DNA of 64,000 nt from Azophilus sp965200465 (GCA_965200465.1 OZ241358.1:1488001-1552000), one strand, 5' to 3'. Positions 24,987 to 33,701 are shown, counted from the stretch's first letter. The notes: a model not told the origin generated them from the sequence alone. Numbers and translations are program-made.

Positions 24987-25940
24987 ATGCCGCAACATCA
25001 CAGGCTCATCGTGCTCGGCTCCGGTCCGGCGGGTTGCACGGCGGCGCTGTACGCGGCGCGGGCGAACCTGCGGCCAGCGCTGATCACCGGCGTGGAGGTG
25101 GGCGGGCAGCTCACCACCACCACGGAGGTGGAGAACTGGCCCGGCGGCCACGCCGAACTGCAGGGTCCGGAATTGATGATGCAGATGGCGGAGCATGTGC
25201 AGCGCTTTGACGCCTTCGTCATCAACGACCAGATCTCCGCCGCCGACTTAGGCCGCCGACCGCTAATCCTTGAGGGTGACCGAGGGCGCTACAGCGCCGA
25301 TGCGCTCGTCATCGCCACCGGCGCCACCGCCCGCTACCTAGGCTTGCCTTCGGAGGAGGCGTACAAGGGCCGGGGGGTGAGCGCCTGCGCCACCTGCGAC
25401 GGGTTTTTCCACCGGGGGCGGGACGTGGCGGTCATCGGCGGCGGCAACACGGCGGCGGAGGAGGCGCTGTACCTCTCCAACATCGCTCGCCAAGTCCACC
25501 TGGTGCATCGGCGGGATGAGATGCGGGCGGAGAAGATTCTCCAGCAACGCCTGTTCGCCAAAGAGAACATCAAGCCCATCTGGAACCACACACTGCGGGA
25601 GGTGCTGGGAGACGAAACCGGCGTCACCGGCATGCGCGTCGGCCCGGTGGACGGCGAGGGCGCAAAGGTCATCGACCTTGCTGGGGTGTTCATCGCCATC
25701 GGCCATAGTCCCAACACCGGCATCTTCAACGGCCAATTGGAGATGGACGGCGGCTACATTCGGGTGGCGAGCGGGCTGGCCGGCAACGCCACGGCCACCA
25801 GTGTGCCCGGCGTGTTCGCCGCTGGCGACGTGGCGGACCAAGTGTATCGGCAAGCGGTCACCTCCGCCGGCTTCGGCTGCATGGCGGCTCTGGATGCGGA
25901 GAAGTATCTGGACGCTCTGTGGAACGGGCGGACGAATTGA
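24987..25940 (+). CDS. trxB: Thioredoxin reductase
   Basis: TrxB reduces thioredoxin with NADPH through FAD and a redox disulfide. The 317-residue protein has the FAD motif GSGPAGCTAALYAARA, the redox-active CATC (C134, C137), the NADPH motif GGGNTAAEEALYLSNIA with HRRDEMRAE, and the C-terminal FAD motif VFAAGDVADQVYRQAVTSAG. Length matches E. coli TrxB. It stands alone on the plus strand. A shortened copy of its two ends is present near 47978-48054. Confidence 0.96.
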   Translation: MPQHHRLIVLGSGPAGCTAALYAARANLRPALITGVEVGGQLTTTTEVENWPGGHAELQGPELMMQMAEHVQRFDAFVINDQISAADLGRRPLILEGDRGRYSADALVIATGATARYLGLPSEEAYKGRGVSACATCDGFFHRGRDVAVIGGGNTAAEEALYLSNIARQVHLVHRRDEMRAEKILQQRLFAKENIKPIWNHTLREVLGDETGVTGMRVGPVDGEGAKVIDLAGVFIAIGHSPNTGIFNGQLEMDGGYIRVASGLAGNATATSVPGVFAAGDVADQVYRQAVTSAGFGCMAALDAEKYLDALWNGRTN

Positions 25941-26037
25941 GGACTTGCCCGGTACTGTCGTCCGTCCCGCAGTGGCCAATGTCGTTGAAGCGGGCAATCT
26001 CCACGGGAGGCATGTTCTCGCCGATTTTTCAGCTAAA

Positions 26038-26075
26038 TTGACATCTTTGCCGCCAGTTGTCATGATAATTGACAA
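26038..26075 (+). promoter_or_regulatory. Promoter with operator-like dyad upstream of the ATPase gene
   Basis: TTGACA (26038-26043), a 17-bp spacer and CATGAT (26061-26066) make a reasonable sigma-70 promoter. TTGTCA (26057-26062) and TGACAA (26070-26075) form a 6-bp inverted repeat over the -10 region, a likely repressor site. The gene starts 22 bp after it. Confidence 0.4.
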
Positions 26076-26096
26076 TTCCAACGCCAGTTAGCATCC

Positions 26097-27230
26097 ATGC
26101 CGCAGCCGCTTATTGACCGTCGCCTCAATGTTCGGGACATCTTGGAACGGCGCTCCTGCTTCCTGTTCGGGCCTAGGCAGACCGGCAAGTCAACGCTGAT
26201 CCACCAGCAATTGGGCGGCTTTCCAACCTACAACCTGCTCGACCAAGAGCTGTTCGTGCGGCTTGCGCGGAATCCGGGGCTGATCCGTGAGACATTGGTG
26301 CCGGACGCGACGATTGTGGTCATCGACGAAGTGCAAAAGATGCCGGCGCTGCTGAACGAAGTGCAGCTCATGATCGAGGAGCGCGACGTTCGCTTCCTGC
26401 TCACGGGCTCCAGCGCTCGCAGCCTGCGGCGCAAGGGCGTCAACCTCTTGGGCGGCCGGGCTAGGTCGCGCACCCTGCACCCCTTCGTGCGAGCGGAGTT
26501 GGGCAAGCAATTCAACTTGGCCAAAGTGCTGGAATACGGCCTGCTGCCGTCCATCTATTTCTCCGACGCGCCTCGGGAGGACTTGGCCGCCTACGCCGGA
26601 GACTACCTGAGGGAGGAAGTGGCCGCCGAAGCCATCGTGCGCAACATCGGCGCCTTCAGCCGCTTTCTGGAAGTGGCGGCCCTCGCCCATGGCGAGATGA
26701 TCAACTTCAGCAACTTGGCCAGCGACGCGCAAGTGCCCGTTTCCACTGTCCGGGAATACTACGCCATCCTCAAGGACACCTTCATCGCCCACGAAGTGCC
26801 GGCCTTCTCCGGCACCGCCAAGCGCAAGGCCGTCAGCACCGCCAAATACTACCTGTTCGACATCGGCTTGGCCCGCCATCTGCAAGGGCGGCGCGGCTTG
26901 GCGCCGGGCACGCCGGAATACGGCAGCGCCTTCGAGAGCTACATCTTCCAGGAAATCAAGGCGTTCTGCGACCACCACCTGCTTGACGGCCCACGTTATT
27001 GGCGCTCCAAGTCCGGGTTTGAAGTGGACTTCCTGTTTGAGGAGACCGCCGTGGAGGTCAAGGCCAAGGGCGTGGTTGGCGCAAGGGATCTGCGCGGCCT
27101 GCGGGCGCTGCGTGAGGAAAACCTGTTCGCCCGCCACCTGCTGGTGTGCATGGAGCCTAGGCCGAGGCTGGTGGACGGCATTCGGGTGCTGCCCTGGGAA
27201 GTGTTTTTGGACGGGCTTTGGAGCCCCTAG
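26097..27230 (+). CDS. AAA_14/DUF4143 family ATPase
   Basis: A 377-residue protein with an N-terminal P-loop ATPase (GPRQTGKST near residues 25-33, IDEVQKMP as Walker B) and a C-terminal DUF4143 domain with a PD-(D/E)XK-like signature (YWRSKSGFEVDFLFE...AVEVKAK). Proteins of this type are common in accessory and mobile regions; their biochemical role is poorly known, with links to archaeal mobile ATPases. It has its own promoter-like sequence and ends in a 4-bp convergent overlap with the PP2C gene. A fragment of a second copy lies at 28019-28126. Confidence 0.85.
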   Translation: MPQPLIDRRLNVRDILERRSCFLFGPRQTGKSTLIHQQLGGFPTYNLLDQELFVRLARNPGLIRETLVPDATIVVIDEVQKMPALLNEVQLMIEERDVRFLLTGSSARSLRRKGVNLLGGRARSRTLHPFVRAELGKQFNLAKVLEYGLLPSIYFSDAPREDLAAYAGDYLREEVAAEAIVRNIGAFSRFLEVAALAHGEMINFSNLASDAQVPVSTVREYYAILKDTFIAHEVPAFSGTAKRKAVSTAKYYLFDIGLARHLQGRRGLAPGTPEYGSAFESYIFQEIKAFCDHHLLDGPRYWRSKSGFEVDFLFEETAVEVKAKGVVGARDLRGLRALREENLFARHLLVCMEPRPRLVDGIRVLPWEVFLDGLWSP

Positions 27231-27967
27231 GCGCTGGATGCAGCCCCGGTGCGGCGGCGGGCTGCGACAGCGGACAGGTTGTCGCATTCCCGCCCGCCAC
27301 GGGCCTTGGCGCACTCGATCAGGCGCCGCAACGCTTCGGCAAGATCCTCCGCTTGGAGCACGGCCTCCAAATCGGCATCCGCCACGTTCTCCCAAACGCC
27401 GTCGCTGGCCAGCAGGAAGCCATCCCCAACCGCGCTCTCCTTGCCGCCGATCTCGACTTGCGGCGGCTGCTCGCCGCCAAGGGCCTCGTACAGCCGGTTC
27501 CTGTCCGGATGGGTTTTCATCTCCTCCTCCGTGATCCGACCTTGCAGACGCATCAACTCGACGATGGAATGGTCAATGGTGCGCTCGGCAAGGCGGCCAT
27601 TGACGAAGCGGTGCAAACGGCTGTCCCCAACATGCGCCCAAGCGGCGGCGACGGGGGCGATGTAGAGCAGTGCGCAGGTGCTGTGCGGCTGCAAGCCTCG
27701 CTCCGCGCCCAAGGCGTTGATGCGCTCATGGGCGCTGGCCACGATGCGGGCCAACAGGCCGTCGGGATCATCGGCTGGTGCGCCGCCAAGCGCTTGGAAC
27801 GCTTCAGAAGCCGCATCGACAACCGCCTGCGCCGCCAAAGCGCCACCCTCATGGCCGCCCATGCCGTCGGCGAGAACCAGCAGTTGGGCGCCGTCGCCCT
27901 CAAGGACGCCTACCCTATCCTGCTGCTCCTCCCGTCCACCGATGTCGTCAAGGCAAGCAGTTTCCAT
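27227..27967 (-). CDS. PP2C-type Ser/Thr protein phosphatase
   Basis: A 246-residue stand-alone PPM/PP2C phosphatase. It has the metal motifs VLADGMGGHEGG, HVGDSRLHRF, LLASDGVWENV and the final DN in CDNLSAV, and the early EEQQDR that provides an Arg/Asp pair. It removes phosphate from Ser/Thr in kinase substrates. Starts at 27967 or 27982 are possible; longer frames enter the ATPase scar. It is a second PP2C besides the one at 43933-44811, with no kinase next to it. Confidence 0.85.
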   Translation of the reverse strand: METACLDDIGGREEQQDRVGVLEGDGAQLLVLADGMGGHEGGALAAQAVVDAASEAFQALGGAPADDPDGLLARIVASAHERINALGAERGLQPHSTCALLYIAPVAAAWAHVGDSRLHRFVNGRLAERTIDHSIVELMRLQGRITEEEMKTHPDRNRLYEALGGEQPPQVEIGGKESAVGDGFLLASDGVWENVADADLEAVLQAEDLAEALRRLIECAKARGGRECDNLSAVAARRRTGAASSA

Positions 27968-28018
27968 GTGGGGCAAGCCCATCACCGACTTTGGCACAGC
28001 AGGATACATTTTTCCACA

Positions 28019-28126
28019 TGCAACCTGCTCGACCAAGCCCCGTTTGCACGGCTCTCCCGGAATCCGGGATTGTTCCGCAAGGCGTTGGCGTCGAACACTG
28101 CGACAGCAGGACGACAACCTTTTTGA
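28019..28126 (+). pseudogene. Fragment of a DUF4143-type ATPase gene
   Basis: Thirty-five codons read CNLLDQAPFARLSRNPGLFR and onward, clearly related to YNLLDQELFVRLARNPGLIR in the intact ATPase at 26097-27230, including at the DNA level (caacctgctcgaccaag is shared). No P-loop or C-terminal part is present. It is the remnant of a second copy left between the PP2C gene and the toxin-antitoxin pair. Confidence 0.7.
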
Positions 28127-28135
28127 CAATGCGGC

Positions 28136-28187
28136 TTGACTAAAAAGATTAATTTGACTTCTTGGTCAAATCATGCTATTTAGTCAA
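28136..28187 (+). promoter_or_regulatory. Nested dyad operator/promoter of the AbiE-type pair
   Basis: Two perfect inverted repeats share one centre (28161.5): outer TTGACTAAA (28136-28144) / TTTAGTCAA (28179-28187) and inner TTTGAC (28153-28158) / GTCAAA (28165-28170). TTGACT at 28154 can serve as a -35 element. AbiEi antitoxins are known to repress their own operon by binding inverted repeats, so autoregulation is the likely role. Confidence 0.6.
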
Positions 28188-28190
28188 CCA

Positions 28191-29267
28191 ATGAAAGTAC
28201 CCACCGAACAACAAGCGATCTGCGAGATCATCAAGCGTCTTGCCGACCTGACTGACACTGGCTGTCAAAAACTCCCATTGCAGCCGCGCAGTTCGGTGGA
28301 TGCCCTGCTGCAGGCCGGTCCTTTCCTTTTCGTGGTGGAGTGGAAAAGCGATGGATCGCCGGGATTGGTGGCTTTGGCGGTTGACCAAGTTCGTCGGTAC
28401 ACTGCGGAATTTGAGAGGGAACGCCACGCTGACGATGCAGGTGCCCTTCCCTCCGGTCGCCTAATTGTCCCTTTGGTGGCGGCGCCGTTTATTGGGAAGA
28501 CCAGCCGCCAGCTCTGCGCGGAACAAGGCGTCGGATGGCTGGACCTTTCGGGCAACGCAGGGTTCAATGCGCCGGGGATCAAAATCCTGATGGACGGCAA
28601 GCCCAACAAGTACAAACGGCTTGGAAGGCCGGCTTCGGTGTTCGCGCCGAAAAGCTCCCGCATCGCTAGGTGGCTGCTCATGCATCCAACCGAACGCTTC
28701 ACGCAGCGCCAGTTGGCCCAAGCTACCGGCATGGATGAAGGCCACATCAGCCGGCTAGTCGGCAAATTCCAAGATGATGGGTTGATCTTTCGGGACAACG
28801 AACTGCGCATTCGCGCCCAAGACCCGAATCTGCTGCTTGATGCTTGGCTTGACGACTACAAATTCAGCAAGCACGGCTTCCTGCGCGGGCACGTTCCAGC
28901 ACGTTCGGGCGAGGCGCTGATGCGGGCGTTAAGTGCGCATTTGGACCATGCCACCGTTCCCCATGCCGCCACTGGCCTTGCTTCGGCTTGGAGTTTGAGC
29001 CGCTTGGCCGGCTTCCGGGTGGTCAGCCTGTATCTTCGGCAGTCCCTGTCCCCCGAACTGCTTGCAGCAATGTCATTCAATGAGGACGACCGCGGCGCCA
29101 ATGTCTGGCTCATCGCCCCGAATGACGAGGGCGTGTTTCACGGCACCGCGGTCCACGACGGCATTCGCTGCGTTCATCCGGTGCAGACCTATCTTGACCT
29201 CCACGCCCATCCCGAAAGGGCCCAAGACGTCGCCCATGAACTCAGGCGCGAACATCTGCAATGGTGA
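28191..29267 (+). CDS. AbiEi-type antitoxin/transcriptional regulator
   Basis: A 358-residue protein with a winged helix near residues 160-205 (RWLLMHPTERFTQRQLAQAT then DEGHISRLVGKFQDDGLI) and a C-terminal antitoxin region of the type IV AbiEi kind. The N-terminal 150 residues (VDALLQAGPFLFVVEWKSDG) resemble a nuclease-fold remnant found in longer homologues. ATG 28191 is chosen over 28173 because the operator dyad extends to 28187. The toxin-like gene follows 4 nt later. Known AbiEi antitoxins counteract the nucleotidyltransferase toxin and repress the operon. Confidence 0.7.
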   Translation: MKVPTEQQAICEIIKRLADLTDTGCQKLPLQPRSSVDALLQAGPFLFVVEWKSDGSPGLVALAVDQVRRYTAEFERERHADDAGALPSGRLIVPLVAAPFIGKTSRQLCAEQGVGWLDLSGNAGFNAPGIKILMDGKPNKYKRLGRPASVFAPKSSRIARWLLMHPTERFTQRQLAQATGMDEGHISRLVGKFQDDGLIFRDNELRIRAQDPNLLLDAWLDDYKFSKHGFLRGHVPARSGEALMRALSAHLDHATVPHAATGLASAWSLSRLAGFRVVSLYLRQSLSPELLAAMSFNEDDRGANVWLIAPNDEGVFHGTAVHDGIRCVHPVQTYLDLHAHPERAQDVAHELRREHLQW

Positions 29268-29271
29268 ACCG

Positions 29272-30111
29272 ATGATCAACAAGCCGACCACAGCCGCTGG
29301 CTATGCGGACGACTACACCGACCTCGTGCGGGCAACCTGCCTCTACGTCGCCACTAAACTCGGCGATCTGATGGATGATTTGGTCGTAGTTGGTGGTCTG
29401 GTCCCGACGCTGCTGATTCAGCAGGACCCTTCTTCGAAGGAAGCCTCCCATGCAGGGACCCGAGACCTAGACATCGGCTTGGGCTTAGCGATGCTGGATG
29501 GAGGCCGCTACCAAACCCTCACTGAACGGTTGCGCCGAGCCCAGTTCGTGCCGGATTTCAATGATCAAAACAATCCAACCCGCCAACGTTGGCGGACTGA
29601 CGGGGCACACGGGGTACCAGTGGATTTTCTCATCCAGCCGAGCCGACCGGACGACGAAGGTGGCAGGCTGCGCAACATTGAGCCGGACTTTGCGGCCATC
29701 ATCACGCCGGGCCTGCATCTTGCTTTCCAAGACCGTGAAGCGGCCACCATTTCAGGGAAGACCATTGCAGGAGAAAAGGCAACTAGGTCGATATGGGTTT
29801 GCGGACCAGGCGCTTACGTCGTTCTAAAGGCGCTCGCATTTCGAGACCGCGGTGAAAACAAAGACGCATATGACCTGTATTACGTCGTGAGAAACTACGG
29901 AAGCCACCCCGCCGATGTCACTTCCCGACTGAAGCATCTATTGGAGGACTGCCAAGCAAAGAAAGCGCTGCGCATCTTGCAAGAGGATTTCCTTAACCGC
30001 GACAGCCTTGGCCCACGCCGGGTGGCGGCGTTCATCAAGGGAACGCCCGACGACGATATCCAAGCCGATGTGGTGGGTTTCATCAAGCAGCTCCTTGAAG
30101 GCTGCGCTTAA
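29272..30111 (+). CDS. AbiEii-type nucleotidyltransferase toxin
   Basis: A 279-residue protein with a DNA polymerase beta-type nucleotidyltransferase centre: VVVGGLVPTLL followed by GTRDLDIGLGLAMLD (GG and D-x-D), then a third acidic site in VPVDFLI. The later KALAFRDRGENKDAYDLYYV block (K, DxxD) is typical of AbiEii/AbiGii toxins, which abort phage infection or inhibit growth by modifying nucleotides or tRNA. It is translationally next to the AbiEi-like regulator. Confidence 0.75.
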   Translation: MINKPTTAAGYADDYTDLVRATCLYVATKLGDLMDDLVVVGGLVPTLLIQQDPSSKEASHAGTRDLDIGLGLAMLDGGRYQTLTERLRRAQFVPDFNDQNNPTRQRWRTDGAHGVPVDFLIQPSRPDDEGGRLRNIEPDFAAIITPGLHLAFQDREAATISGKTIAGEKATRSIWVCGPGAYVVLKALAFRDRGENKDAYDLYYVVRNYGSHPADVTSRLKHLLEDCQAKKALRILQEDFLNRDSLGPRRVAAFIKGTPDDDIQADVVGFIKQLLEGCA

Positions 30112-30239
30112 TTGCTCATAGGTGCTGAGCTGCCTATTAAGTGTCCTCAGTATCCGTTGGTGGAGAGGCGGGTTCGCCAGTCTGCGCTTCGCGGGCGGCG
30201 TAAATCAATAGTGGCACCGCATGCTAGTGTTAATAGGCC

Positions 30240-32243
30240 CTAGTTCACTTGCGCCGCCGCGAAATCGTCAATGGCGTCAAAGATGCCGGAGAGGCGGTCG
30301 ATCTTCTTGTGCTGCTCCAAGTACTCGGCGTAGGCGCGACGGGCATTGCCGAGCAGTTCGTCGTACAGCACCACGCGGGCGGAGATGGTGGCTAGCTGCT
30401 GCCGCACGCGCTCTGGGTTGTCTCTGTACTCCGGCGGGTGTTTTCCCATCAAGCAGATCACTTCCACGGGCCAGTCGCTGTAGCCTGTCTGAGGTATGAG
30501 CTTCGCTACGCCGTCGCGGTACTTGGTGATCTGCTCCATCAACCGGTAGATGGAAGTCCGCTCGGAAGACCGCTTGAGCTCGATAATCACATGGGCACCG
30601 CCGGCGGTGCGAAAGCCGATGTCGATTCGGCCTCTCCTCTCTTCGTCGGTCAGATCCTGCGACGTGCGCTGGAGGAACGTGGTGATGGCGCGTTCGCTCT
30701 TTTGGGTTCCTTCCACGATGTCCCAAGAGGGGTCGAGCAGCCACAGGTTCTTGTAGATATGGTCGCGGATGACGCGCTCCTTCTCGTCCGCATCCAGCTT
30801 TTCCTCAAGCGTGTCGATAATTCGCAGCCGACCCTTGGCGATCTGGCCGTAGTAGCTGCGCTCCAGGTCGGCGATGTCCTTGAACACGCGCAGAACCGTC
30901 TCGACATTCTCGTTGGAGATGTCGCCCAAAAAGTCCAGCTGCTCCTTCCAGCGGTAGCTCTCGAACGCCAGGATGGACGCCTTCAGGAGTTCGCGCTTGG
31001 CTTCATCTTCCGCCGGCAGCACGTTGAGCCGGCCGATCCAGCGTTCGGCCTTCTTCTTGGTGTCTCCTTGCAGGGCGTTCAGCCACTCGGCGACGGCCGG
31101 CACGTCGCGGCAGAAGACCTTCGCGCCCTGTTGATTGCGAAGGTTTGTCCATTGCCCGGCGATGTGTCGAAGCTCGCCATGAACGAAATCCCGCAACGCG
31201 GCGAAGCGCGGGTCGTCGTACTTGAGCGCTTGGCGGCTGCTGGTGGCGATGTCTTCGCCGTCGTCTTGGTCCAAGTTGTCACAGTGGATTTCGCCGACGA
31301 TGTAGTCCGCGAAAATTTCCTTCAGCCCGAAATCGCCAAGCAGGTCTTCTTGGGCGACCTTGCCGCGCATGAACACGGCCAATCGGTTGAGGTTGTCGCC
31401 ATCCTCGGCCTTGAGGAAGTTCGGTTTCTTCACGGTGCCGATCCAGCCGGTGACGTTCAGCGTCGAATCGGGCAGCGTGGGGTTCCGTGCGGCGGGCGGT
31501 TGATTGTCCGCCAAGTTGAAGCGCCGCTGTATCTCCCCGGCGTCGTCGCCGTAGGTCCAGCAGTACTCCACATGCTGATCGTAGCCGCGATCGCTGGACG
31601 AGACGCATTCACCATCCACCACCACCGCGAATCTCTGCTGCGGCCCAATCACGGAGAAGCGCCTGGCGATGCGTTGGCGCAGGCCGCGGGTCGTCCGCCC
31701 ATCGGCCTCGTGCTTCAAATCAGTGAGGACGATTCGGGTTCCCGCGTTGAGCTCGTCGGGCCAGTCGTCGAGCTCCTCGACAGGACAAGCGTCGCTCTCG
31801 GCTTGGCTGTTCTGGCTCTCTTGGCGCATCTGCTCGCGAATCCGCTGCGCGTCCATGCGGAAGGCGGTGCGTTCGCCGCCGCTCGTGGTGTACACGGCGA
31901 CGATGTTCGCGATCGAGAAGGAAGACAGCTTGCCGATGCCCTTGCGTCCCATCGGGCGTCTGTTCTTGGCAGTGCGAGGCCCCATCGCCTTGCGCCGCCG
32001 AAAACCCACGTCCAGGAAGCGGTCGATGACCTGATCCCGCGTCATGCCAACGCCATCGTCCTCAATGACAATCTGCCCCTCACCCAGCGTCACCAGCACC
32101 CGGCCGGCGTCCGCATCCCAGGCGTTGGCGACGATCTCCGAGAGCACCGCCGGAATGGTGCTGTAGAGGTTCATCCCCAAGTGTTCCAGCGCGGCCAAGC
32201 TGATCTTGATGGCCAATGGCCGCTTGACGGTTTGCTCAGTCAT
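30240..32243 (-). CDS. MORC-like GHKL ATPase with C-terminal PD-(D/E)XK motif
   Basis: A 667-residue protein. Residues 20-200 form a GHKL (Hsp90/MutL-like) ATPase: N-box E36/N40/D43 in SEIVANAWDADA, G1 motif EDDGVGM (61-67) and G2 motif GRKGIGK (99-105). After an S5-like and helical middle, residues 535-600 hold D541, E555 and K557 (IDIGFRT...IIELKRS), the pattern of a PD-(D/E)XK nuclease. Bacterial MORC/MutL-type ATPases are known partners of cytosine methylases in predicted restriction systems. ATG 32243 lies inside the methyltransferase stop region (8-bp overlap). Cleavage activity is inferred. Confidence 0.75.
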   Translation of the reverse strand: MTEQTVKRPLAIKISLAALEHLGMNLYSTIPAVLSEIVANAWDADAGRVLVTLGEGQIVIEDDGVGMTRDQVIDRFLDVGFRRRKAMGPRTAKNRRPMGRKGIGKLSSFSIANIVAVYTTSGGERTAFRMDAQRIREQMRQESQNSQAESDACPVEELDDWPDELNAGTRIVLTDLKHEADGRTTRGLRQRIARRFSVIGPQQRFAVVVDGECVSSSDRGYDQHVEYCWTYGDDAGEIQRRFNLADNQPPAARNPTLPDSTLNVTGWIGTVKKPNFLKAEDGDNLNRLAVFMRGKVAQEDLLGDFGLKEIFADYIVGEIHCDNLDQDDGEDIATSSRQALKYDDPRFAALRDFVHGELRHIAGQWTNLRNQQGAKVFCRDVPAVAEWLNALQGDTKKKAERWIGRLNVLPAEDEAKRELLKASILAFESYRWKEQLDFLGDISNENVETVLRVFKDIADLERSYYGQIAKGRLRIIDTLEEKLDADEKERVIRDHIYKNLWLLDPSWDIVEGTQKSERAITTFLQRTSQDLTDEERRGRIDIGFRTAGGAHVIIELKRSSERTSIYRLMEQITKYRDGVAKLIPQTGYSDWPVEVICLMGKHPPEYRDNPERVRQQLATISARVVLYDELLGNARRAYAEYLEQHKKIDRLSGIFDAIDDFAAAQVN

Positions 32244-33381
32244 CGCATTTCCGGTCCAGCGTCTGGGCGACGCTCCGCGCCACGGCGCGGGCCAGCGCCA
32301 CTGGCACGGCGTTGCCGATGCAACGCGCCGCGGAGGAGAGAAACCAGCGTTCGTCTGGGACGAAGAACTGGTAGTCGCTTGGGAACGTCTGCAGCAGTGC
32401 GGCTTCGCGCAGCGAGATGGCGCGGTCTTGTTGCGGATGGCCGAAACGACCGTTGCCGAAGCCGTTGCACTGGGTGGTGATGGTGGGGGCTGGCGCATCC
32501 CAGCTCATGCGGCCATAGACGCTTTGGTACCAGCGGCCGCTGCGCTTGCGGTGGCACTTGGCGACCAAGCGAGGGTCCCAGTTGCGCCATGTCTGCCCCG
32601 GCTTCGCGGCTTGGATGCGGGCGAGGTTCACCGCCGAGAGGCGGCTGGCGCGGTGCAAGGGGTCGTCCGCCGCGCTCTCGCCGGCGGCAATCGGCGGCAA
32701 GTCGGCGATGGCATCGCGGACAGTTCTGTAGCTGCTTGGCGCGTGGGTGGGTGGGACGAGCTCGATGGGCCCCACCCGGGACGCCAGCACCACCAGCCGC
32801 TGGCGCGTTTGCGGCACGCCGTAGGCCGCGCAATCGACCACGCGAGACCACACCGCGTAGCCGGCATCTTCCAAGTTCCGCAGGAAGGAGCGCAGCAGTG
32901 CGCCGTCGTGGAAGTTCGCGAGTCTCGGCACGTTCTCCATCGAGAGCACATCGGGCTGCACTTCGCGCACCAAGCGGGCGAACTCGCCGAGCAGCTTCCA
33001 CTTGTCGTCCGCGCGCTTGCGGCTGTAGGTCGAGAATGGCTGGCAGGGTGCGCATCCCACCAGAATGCGCGGCTGCCCTTGAGTGAACAGCCCGCGCACC
33101 TCGTCGCCGCGAACGTCCGCGACGTTCTTCTCAATGAAGCGGGCGCCGTTGTTGCTTTCGTAGGCGTGGCGGCAGGAGGTGTCAATGTCGATGCCAGCGC
33201 GTACATCAAAGCCTTCGAGAAGAAAACCGTGGCTTAGGCCGCCGGCGCCGCAGAACACGTCCACCACGCTGCCGCGTGGACGGGCTGGTGCCTGAGTTGC
33301 GGCAAGGGGCGGCGCGAGTGCGGAGGCTCGTGCACACCCGTGTGCTCCCTGCGTTGCCTGGTCCACTGGTGGCCTGTTCAC
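32236..33381 (-). CDS. DNA (cytosine-5) methyltransferase
   Basis: A 381-residue C5 methyltransferase with motif I (VDVFCGAGGLSHGF), the catalytic PCQ in GCAPCQPFSTY (motif IV), ENV (motif VI), QTRQRLVVLAS (motif VIII), and IX/X near the C-terminus (AARCIGNAVPVALARAVA). It methylates cytosine in a specific duplex site. The target region between VIII and IX is short, as in type II enzymes. GTG 33381 gives the expected length; the longer open frame upstream has no family features. It is coupled to the GHKL ATPase gene, forming a predicted restriction-modification pair. Confidence 0.9.
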   Translation of the reverse strand: MNRPPVDQATQGAHGCARASALAPPLAATQAPARPRGSVVDVFCGAGGLSHGFLLEGFDVRAGIDIDTSCRHAYESNNGARFIEKNVADVRGDEVRGLFTQGQPRILVGCAPCQPFSTYSRKRADDKWKLLGEFARLVREVQPDVLSMENVPRLANFHDGALLRSFLRNLEDAGYAVWSRVVDCAAYGVPQTRQRLVVLASRVGPIELVPPTHAPSSYRTVRDAIADLPPIAAGESAADDPLHRASRLSAVNLARIQAAKPGQTWRNWDPRLVAKCHRKRSGRWYQSVYGRMSWDAPAPTITTQCNGFGNGRFGHPQQDRAISLREAALLQTFPSDYQFFVPDERWFLSSAARCIGNAVPVALARAVARSVAQTLDRKCDD

Positions 33382-33564
33382 GCTGGTGCCTTGTCCCGTG
33401 GCGGGAGTGTCTGAAATTCCGTGTGTGAATGCCGAACCGGCGGAAGCCCGCACAGCCCGCCGAACTGAATCGACCTTACACCGCCGAAATGGAATTGCAA
33501 CCCCGTGTACAGCCCGATTTCCATCCGATTTCCCGCCCCCAACGATTCGTTGGATTGCACTGGG

Positions 33565-33588
33565 AGGCGCACCGTGCAAGGTTTTTCC
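33565..33588 (+). repeat. Dispersed intergenic repeat, copy 2
   Basis: AGGCGCACCGTGCAAGGTTT plus TTCC, the partner of the copy at 16534-16558. Located between the methyltransferase start and the DGR 3' end. Confidence 0.45.
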
Positions 33589-33629
33589 AGCAAAGGATTT
33601 GCACTCGCTCCAGATGCGTGGATGGGGCC

Positions 33630-33662
33630 GCCCCTCCCCCGCCAAGGCGGGGCAAGAGGGGC
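33630..33662 (-). terminator. Long GC hairpin after the RT/TR
   Basis: GCCCCTC-CCCCGCC-AA-GGCGGGG-CAA-GAGGGGC: two stacked 7-bp stems, 40 bp beyond the RT stop on the minus strand. There is no U-tract, so it could be a transcript 3' end, an RNA stability element or part of the template RNA structure. Confidence 0.4.
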
Positions 33663-33701
33663 GGGACCCCGGCGCTCATCATGGCCGTCCCTGGACGCTC
33701 G

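Larger units (their letters stand above)
33382..33701. other. Intergenic region between the RM pair and the DGR
   Basis: No gene was recognised. The region holds the second copy of the dispersed repeat (33565-33588) and a long GC-rich hairpin (33630-33662), and forms the boundary between the DGR operon and the upstream restriction-modification genes. Confidence 0.4.

Noticed and set aside
28173..28190. ATG 28173 as start of the AbiEi-like gene
   Set aside because: It would place the coding start inside the operator dyad; ATG 28191 just after the dyad is more plausible, though neither has a clear ribosome site.
30438..32480. Long plus-strand open frame of about 680 codons antisense to the GHKL ATPase gene
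   Set aside because: The minus-strand frame has clear GHKL motifs; the plus-strand translation has none and reflects codon bias of GC-rich DNA. The same applies to other long antisense frames, such as 211-1344 over pyk and 35382-37193 over the kinase gene.
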